From contig JBKQPG010000044.1 of the NCBI GenBank assembly GCA_052145115.1, forward strand, positions 66,956-130,955: 64,000 nucleotides of DNA, given 5' to 3'. Origin of the DNA: CAIVVT01 sp052145115. GTDB taxonomy: Bacteria; Acidobacteriota; Terriglobia; Bryobacterales; Bryobacteraceae. Shown piece by piece: positions 59,818-64,000 of this stretch. The notes beneath the pieces were generated by a model. That model was not told the origin of the DNA, searched no databases, and worked only from the letters and a program-made list of their open reading frames with translations. Made by a program: the position numbers and the translations under genes. The first letter of the stretch is position 1; every line of letters starts with the position of its first letter.

Positions 59818-60765
59818 ATGCATCGTTCAATCGGTGTAACCCTCACGGCCATCGTTACCATCCTCGGCAGCATCATTCTGCTGCTGATGGTCCTGCTGCT
59901 GACCGTGACCCTCCTTCTGCGCCCCAACGCGGCCGGGATGACCGCGCCCGTGCGCGTCAGCATGTTCTTCGGCGCTGGTGTGCTGTTCGCGCTCTCCGCC
60001 TGGGGCATCGCCACGGCAGCGGGACTCCTGCGGTTGTGCGGTTGGGCGCGCTGGTCGATGCTCGCCTTCAGCCCGATGCTGACCCTCGTCGGCATCGCGG
60101 CGGCGACGGGCGCGCTGTTCGGTTTCGTGACGCCCGCGCCCGGCGTCCCGCGCGATGTCACGCGCGCGGTTTTTTTAGGCCTCGCCGGCTTGTATGCTTT
60201 GCTGGCGCTCCTCGGCGGCTTCCTGCTGTACTACTTCAATACGCCCGGCGTGAAGGCGCAGTTCGCCGGCTCCAGCTCCGCCCAACCTCCCGGCGGCCGG
60301 CCGTTCAGCGTCACCCTGATCGCTTGGTTCATGCTGTCGGGCGGCGTGTTTTGCGGCATTTACGCGTTCCTGCCCCTGCCGGCCGCCCTGTTCGGCTGGT
60401 TTCTCTCGGGATGGGCGGCGCATCTGTTCGACATGGGCATCGGCCTCATCGAACTCTGGCTGGGCTGGGGCCTGTTGCGGCTGCGGCCGCTCAGCCGCGT
60501 GCTTACGATCACCTTTTTTGTCTTCGGCATCGTGAACGGCCTGCTGTTCGTCCTGCTGCCTGGCGCCAACGCGCGGCTCGCCGCCTCCCTGGCTGTCCTC
60601 TCGCCTGAATTGCGCTACAGCTCCGTCTCGCAGTTCCCCTCAATGATCGGCAGCCTCGTCGGAGTGCCGTTCAGCGCGGTCCTCATTTGGTTCCTGATCA
60701 GAAACCGCGCCGCGTTCGCACCCGCCCCGGAGCCCGCTCCTCAATCGCCGCCGCCCCAGCCCTGA
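59818..60765 (+). CDS. Membrane protein with an internal duplication, unknown
   Basis: A 315-residue protein with about eight TM helices. The sequence shows two halves: R-S-I-G-V-T-L-T-A-I-V-T-I-L-G-S-I (about 3-19) and R-P-F-S-V-T-L-I-A-W-F-M-L-S-G-G-V (about 161-177) start comparable four-helix units. The C-terminus is Pro-rich. No family is recognised. Stop codon five bases from the convergent uvrC stop. A TAAAAT at 59779-59784 may be its -10 box with a leader of about 30 bases. Confidence 0.7.
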   Translation: MHRSIGVTLTAIVTILGSIILLLMVLLLTVTLLLRPNAAGMTAPVRVSMFFGAGVLFALSAWGIATAAGLLRLCGWARWSMLAFSPMLTLVGIAAATGALFGFVTPAPGVPRDVTRAVFLGLAGLYALLALLGGFLLYYFNTPGVKAQFAGSSSAQPPGGRPFSVTLIAWFMLSGGVFCGIYAFLPLPAALFGWFLSGWAAHLFDMGIGLIELWLGWGLLRLRPLSRVLTITFFVFGIVNGLLFVLLPGANARLAASLAVLSPELRYSSVSQFPSMIGSLVGVPFSAVLIWFLIRNRAAFAPAPEPAPQSPPPQP

Positions 60766-60770
60766 CCGGG

Positions 60771-62612
60771 CTACTCTGAATCCGCGTCCGGCGGCGCCGC
60801 CCCCAGCGCCGCCCGGATCTTCGCCGCGGCCGCCTTCCCCACCTGTGCCGCCAGCGTCTCTTCGCTCGCCGCCCGCACCGCCGCCAGGCTGCCCAGCGCC
60901 GTCAGCAGCTTCTGCGCCGTCCTCGGCCCCACGCCGCGGATCTCCAGCAGCTCCGTCGTCAGCCGCTGCGAGTCCCTCCGGTTGCGATGGAACGTGACGG
61001 CGAACCGGTGCGCCTCGTTGCGGATCATTTGCACCAGGTGCAGCACCGGCGAGCGCCGGTCCAGCACCACCGGCTCGTCCTCCTGCCCGGCCACGTACAG
61101 CAGCTCCTCCCGCTTCGCGATCGACGCCAGCGGCTGGTTGAGAATGCCCAGCTCCTCCAGCGCGGCAGCGGCGGCGTGCAGTTGCCCGATCCCGCCGTCG
61201 ATCAGCACCAGCCCCGGCATCGGCCGGCCCTCTTGCTTCAGCCGCGCATAGCGCCGCGTGACCACCTCGCGCATGGAAGCGAAGTCGTCGCTGCCCTCCA
61301 CCGTGCGGATGATGTACTTGCGATACTCGGACTTCTTCATCCGCCCCTGTTCCCACACCACCAGGCTGGCCACTTTATCCGTCCCCTGGATGTGCGAAAT
61401 GTCGAAACACTCGATCCGCTGCGGCGGATCGGGCAGGCCCAGCGCCTCCTCCAGCGCCCCCGCGATCGCCTGCGAGCTGGGCTTGAGAACCCGGAACCGC
61501 TGTTCGAAGCTCTGCCGCGCATTCGACCCCACCAGCTCCAGCAGCGCCTTCTTCTGCCCGCGCTGCGGCGTGTGGATCTCCACCTTCCGGCCGCGCTTCT
61601 CGGTCAGCAATTCCTCCAGCAGCGCCCCGTCCTCCAGTTCCACCGGCACATGGATAATCGCCGGCGCCGGCTGCCCTTCGGCGTACACCTGCATCAGCAG
61701 CGTGGTGAAAAACTCGTCCGGCTCGAACGGCTCCAGATCCTCCCAGAAGAACTCGCGCCGGTCGACAATCCGCCCATTGCGCAGATGGAACAGGTTCACC
61801 GCCACCTGCGGCGGCTCGGCGTAATAGCCGTAAATGTCGGTGTCGTCGCCCGACGCCGCGGCCATCTTCTGCTTCTCATCCAACTCCTCCACCGTGTGCA
61901 GCAGATCCCGCAATGCCGCCGCCTCTTCAAACCGCGTCTTCTCCGATGCGTCCTCCATGCGCTGGCGCAGCTCGCCCGCCAGATCGTGCACCCGTCCCTC
62001 CAGGAACAGCCGCACATTGCGCACCTGCTCGTCGTACGCGCCCTGCGTTGTCAGTCCCTGGACGCATGGCCCCAGACAGCGGTGGATGTGGTACTCCAGG
62101 CACGGCTGCGGATGTGTGCGCGTCAGGTCCACCTGGCACGACGGGATTTTGAAGTGCCGATGGATGAAATGCACCAGCCGGTAAGCCAGGTTGCCGGGGA
62201 AATACGGGCCGTAATACGTCGCGCCGTCTTTCCTCACCCGCCGCGTTACGTACACCCGCGGCCAGCGCTCCGCCGTCAGCTTGACGTACGGATACGTCTT
62301 GTCGTCTCTGAGCAGCACGTTGAAACGCGGCCGGTACTGCTTGATCAGGTTGTTCTCGAGCGCCAGCGCTTCCTTCTCGTTGTCCAGCAGGATGTAGTCC
62401 AGATCGGCGGCCTCGCGGATCAGCCCGCCGGTCTTGGCCTCGGCCAGCCGGTCTTCATTGAAATAGCTGCGCACGCGCGCCCGCAGGCTCTTGGCCTTGC
62501 CCACGTACAGCACCGTGCCCGCGGCATCTTTGTAGAGATACACGCCCGGCCCGATGGGTAGTTGCGAAGCCTTGTTGCGGAGCTGTTCGACTGCCGATTC
62601 GCGCACGCTCAT
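60771..62612 (-). CDS. uvrC: Excinuclease ABC subunit UvrC
   Basis: A 613-residue protein. GIY-YIG endonuclease domain (about 15-95, G-V-Y-L-Y-K-D and V-L-Y-V-G-K-A-K), UVR coiled region (about 200-235, R-F-E-E-A-A-A-L-R-D), the second nuclease (RNase H-like, about 370-540: C-F-D-I-S-H-I-Q-G, L-V-L-I-D-G-G-I-G-Q) and tandem helix-hairpin-helix motifs at the C-terminus (I-R-G-V-G-P-R-T-A-Q-K). It makes the dual incisions in nucleotide excision repair with UvrA and UvrB. The ATG at 62612 is inside a 26-bp tandem repeat that also contains a second ATG 26 bp upstream. Confidence 0.96.
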   Translation of the reverse strand: MSVRESAVEQLRNKASQLPIGPGVYLYKDAAGTVLYVGKAKSLRARVRSYFNEDRLAEAKTGGLIREAADLDYILLDNEKEALALENNLIKQYRPRFNVLLRDDKTYPYVKLTAERWPRVYVTRRVRKDGATYYGPYFPGNLAYRLVHFIHRHFKIPSCQVDLTRTHPQPCLEYHIHRCLGPCVQGLTTQGAYDEQVRNVRLFLEGRVHDLAGELRQRMEDASEKTRFEEAAALRDLLHTVEELDEKQKMAAASGDDTDIYGYYAEPPQVAVNLFHLRNGRIVDRREFFWEDLEPFEPDEFFTTLLMQVYAEGQPAPAIIHVPVELEDGALLEELLTEKRGRKVEIHTPQRGQKKALLELVGSNARQSFEQRFRVLKPSSQAIAGALEEALGLPDPPQRIECFDISHIQGTDKVASLVVWEQGRMKKSEYRKYIIRTVEGSDDFASMREVVTRRYARLKQEGRPMPGLVLIDGGIGQLHAAAAALEELGILNQPLASIAKREELLYVAGQEDEPVVLDRRSPVLHLVQMIRNEAHRFAVTFHRNRRDSQRLTTELLEIRGVGPRTAQKLLTALGSLAAVRAASEETLAAQVGKAAAAKIRAALGAAPPDADSE

Positions 62613-62653
62613 GCGCCTTCTAATTTGCCTGCGCTCATGCGCCTTATAATTTG
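62607..62653. repeat. 26-bp tandem duplication between uvrC and the TPR gene
   Basis: GCTCATGCGCCTTCTAATTTG (62607-62627) and GCTCATGCGCCTTATAATTTG (62633-62653) differ by one base; the period is 26. The one change (C to A) creates TATAAT in the second copy. The repeat also duplicates the uvrC start region on the minus strand. Confidence 0.85.
62645..62650 (+). promoter_or_regulatory. -10 box of the TPR-like gene, leaderless arrangement
   Basis: TATAAT, six bases (TTGATT), then GTG at 62657. The hexamer arose inside the tandem repeat. The -35 region is weak (TTTGCC-like). Confidence 0.45.
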
Positions 62654-62656
62654 ATT

Positions 62657-63079
62657 GTGACACGTGTGTTTCTGGCCGCTCTTCTGGCCTCGCTGTTCGC
62701 GTTCGCGCAGAAACCATCCGAAGTGCCGCCGCCTCCGCCCGAAAAGCCGGCCGCTGAGGAGCCGGTCGTCGAACCCGAGGAGGAGAACGCCTCTTCCAAG
62801 CCCAAGGTCTACGACTTCAATCCGATCCAGGCCGAGAAGGAAGTCAAGGTCGGCAACTACTACCTCAGGAAGGGGAGCCTGAAGGCCGCGCTGGGCCGCT
62901 TCGACGACGCCTCAAAATACAACCCCCAATCGGCCGACGCCTTTCTCGGCTTGGGTGAAGTCCGCGAACGTTTGAAGGACAAGAAGGGCGCCAAAGCCGC
63001 CTATCAAAAATACCTCCAACTCGCGCCCGACGCCAAGAACGCCGCCGAAATCAAGAAGCGCGTCGAGAAGCTGAGATGA
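62657..63079 (+). CDS. Secreted TPR-like protein
   Basis: A 140-residue protein with a signal peptide (T-R-V-F-L-A-A-L-L-A-S-L-F-A-F-A-Q), a Pro/Glu linker (P-P-P-P-P-E-K and P-V-V-E-P-E-E-E) and about two tetratricopeptide-like helical pairs (V-G-N-Y-Y-L-R-K-G-S-L-K-A-A-L-G-R-F and A-F-L-G-L-G-E-V-R-E-R-L). Such BamD-like proteins take part in envelope complexes. A diverged second copy of its last 48 bases lies at 63802-63849, after the toxin gene. Confidence 0.78.
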   Translation: MTRVFLAALLASLFAFAQKPSEVPPPPPEKPAAEEPVVEPEEENASSKPKVYDFNPIQAEKEVKVGNYYLRKGSLKAALGRFDDASKYNPQSADAFLGLGEVRERLKDKKGAKAAYQKYLQLAPDAKNAAEIKKRVEKLR

Positions 63080-63105
63080 CCGTCGCCTCGGCCACGCCGG
63101 CATCG

Positions 63106-63134
63106 CTGACTCGACCGGGTTTCGCTGCTATACT
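63106..63134 (+). promoter_or_regulatory. Promoter of the toxin-antitoxin module
   Basis: CTGACT (63106-63111), 17 bases, TATACT (63129-63134) with an extended TGC. A leader of about 15 bases runs to the GTG at 63155. Confidence 0.6.
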
Positions 63135-63154
63135 CGAAGCGGCGAGGGGCAGCA

Positions 63155-63394
63155 GTGGCCGACTTGAAGCGCCAGCGTCGAAAACCCGCTGCGAATGAGC
63201 GTCCGGCATACGTTCGGTATTCGGCCGCCGGGCACCCGTCCGTCGAGCAGCTCGTGGCCGAACAGGGCACGGGTCCGATCACCGACGTTTCCGTTCTGCA
63301 CGGCGATTTCTGGCCCGAGGAGGAGTCCGTCGAGGAGTTCCTGGAAACCCTCCATGCCTGGCGCGGCCATAAGCGCACAGACCCCGCCGCATGA
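63155..63394 (+). CDS. Putative antitoxin of a VapBC-like module
   Basis: A 79-residue protein with a basic start (A-D-L-K-R-Q-R-R-K) and an acidic C-terminal part (W-P-E-E-E-S-V-E-E-F-L-E-T-L). The stop overlaps the toxin ATG (ATGA). The layout, size and charge fit an antitoxin whose tail wraps the PIN toxin, though no known DNA-binding fold (RHH, AbrB, Phd) is evident. Start is GTG with GAGGGG six bases before. Confidence 0.7.
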   Translation: MADLKRQRRKPAANERPAYVRYSAAGHPSVEQLVAEQGTGPITDVSVLHGDFWPEEESVEEFLETLHAWRGHKRTDPAA

Positions 63395-63801
63395 ATCGCC
63401 TTGTCGCCGATACCGACGTCGTTTCGTTCCTCTTTAAGAATCACTCCATCGGCCGGCGTTACGCTCCGGAGTTCACCGGGCGCGTCGCTCTGATTTCCTT
63501 CATGACCGTTGCCGAGGTCGAGCGCTGGGCGATTCAGTACCGCTGGAGCCAACACCGCCTCGACTGGCTGCACTTGTACCTGGGGCGCTTCACCGTCGTT
63601 CCTTCAAGTCCGGACCTCTGCCGCAAGTGGGCCGAGGTGACGGTCGGCGCCCAGGCCGCCGGACGGCGCATCGAGTGCGCCGACGCCTGGATCGCCGCCA
63701 CGGCGCTACTGTATGAGGCGCCGCTCATCACCCACAACCGCGGCGACTACCTCGGTGTTCCGGGCCTGAGCGTAGTCTCGCACGCCGACCAGCCAGACTA
63801 A
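63391..63801 (+). CDS. vapC: PIN domain (VapC-like) toxin
   Basis: A 136-residue PIN-domain ribonuclease. The acidic residues are seen in V-A-D-T-D-V-V-S-F-L-F (Asp7), M-T-V-A-E-V-E-R (Glu near 44), E-C-A-D-A-W-I-A-A-T-A (Asp near 98) and I-T-H-N-R-G-D-Y (Asp near 121). VapC toxins cut tRNA or rRNA; the partner gene just upstream overlaps by four bases. The downstream neighbour is a duplicate of the TPR gene tail. Confidence 0.85.
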   Translation: MNRLVADTDVVSFLFKNHSIGRRYAPEFTGRVALISFMTVAEVERWAIQYRWSQHRLDWLHLYLGRFTVVPSSPDLCRKWAEVTVGAQAAGRRIECADAWIAATALLYEAPLITHNRGDYLGVPGLSVVSHADQPD

Positions 63802-63849
63802 GCCAGGAACGCCGCCGAAATCATGAAGCGCCTCGAAAAGCAGGGTTGA
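63802..63849 (+). pseudogene. Tail remnant of a second TPR-like gene
   Basis: The 48 bases match 63032-63079, the 3' end of the TPR gene, at 41 positions. The reading frame is kept (A-R-N-A-A-E-I-M-K-R-L-E-K-Q-G-stop) although nothing lies before it. It follows immediately on the TAA of the toxin gene. Confidence 0.7.
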
Positions 63850-63909
63850 TCTTCCCCGAGGCTGATCCTCTGCCCGCCGCCGCGCCGGGAGCGAGGCTGC
63901 GGCGAGTGT

Positions 63910-64000
63910 TAGCCCGGATGTTTCACCACGATCGCAGCGAGGCGCGATGAGAGGGTTGCAGATACAAGGCGCGCGACCGGAGCCGCCCGCAGGCGTACTT
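63910..64000. mobile_element. Second copy of the 182-bp MITE-like element, cut by the window end
   Basis: TAGCCCGGATGTTTCACCA from 63910, and the following bases, agree with 54087 onward with few changes (for example C to T in the terminal repeat) until the window ends at 64000. Together with the copy at 54087 this shows a dispersed repeat family. Confidence 0.85.

Overview
The window is a GC-rich, densely coded bacterial chromosome segment. Its gene content points to Acidobacteriota, probably the Solibacter/Bryobacter side. The markers are an Oar-type TonB-dependent receptor with a carboxypeptidase-regulatory domain, a VWFA-like secreted protein of the acidobacterial type next to it, a toast-rack lipoprotein, several secreted glycoside hydrolases (GH74-, GH28- and GH97-like) and Tat-type Gfo/Idh oxidoreductases. 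There is no rRNA, tRNA, CRISPR array, prophage or intact transposase. The assignment is inferred from protein families only.

Layout. 1-2.5 kb: end of a phosphatase, then a sugar MFS transporter plus ROK kinase operon. 2.7-6.4 kb: an orphan Flp pilin, an S41-type protein that has lost its catalytic residues, an FmdB zinc ribbon and a PAP2-like membrane protein without its histidines. 6.5-9.2 kb: two tandem Gfo/Idh oxidoreductases. 9.2-9.9 kb: about 292-bp tandem non-coding repeats. 10-12.8 kb: a beta-barrel protein, a thiamine-binding-like protein, LarE and a secreted MBL hydrolase. 13-19.5 kb: a Gld-type ABC transporter operon (ATPase, permease, GldG-like, DUF4340) running into pncB-pncA. 19.7-23.4 kb: rsfS, hpt, an ECF sigma/anti-sigma/Spy-like operon and a half-size TauE. 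23.6-29.8 kb: a glycosyltransferase, a NarL-type two-component pair, a toast-rack lipoprotein, an HD-GYP regulator and a lytic transglycosylase. 29.9-38.1 kb: the TonB receptor, the VWFA-like protein and a GH74 protein. 38.7-47.9 kb: a histone-H1-like protein, an isocitrate dehydrogenase family enzyme, an arsenosugar ArsS/peroxidase pair, GH28, GH97 and GT87. 48.1-53.5 kb: gap, a BamE-like protein, a CPBP protease, a PIG-L deacetylase and a second ROK protein. 53.8-63.8 kb: a Lys-rich peptide, dapF, a GT39 protein, a PfkB kinase, two metallophosphoesterases, uvrC, a TPR-like protein and a VapBC-like toxin-antitoxin module.

The genes fit a heterotrophic soil bacterium that degrades plant or microbial polysaccharides: secreted hydrolases release sugars, a TonB receptor and an MFS carrier import them, and ROK/PfkB kinases phosphorylate them. 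NAD salvage (pncA, pncB), purine salvage (hpt), central carbon metabolism (gap, IDH) and repair (uvrC) are housekeeping.

The most unusual points are structural. Two different MITE-like palindromic elements sit between convergent genes, and each supplies the stop codon of a neighbour. Several conserved enzymes have lost catalytic residues (S41, PAP2, DapF). A -10-like hexamer lies 6-7 nt before many start codons, which suggests leaderless mRNAs. The toxin-antitoxin module lies exactly between two diverged copies of the same gene tail.
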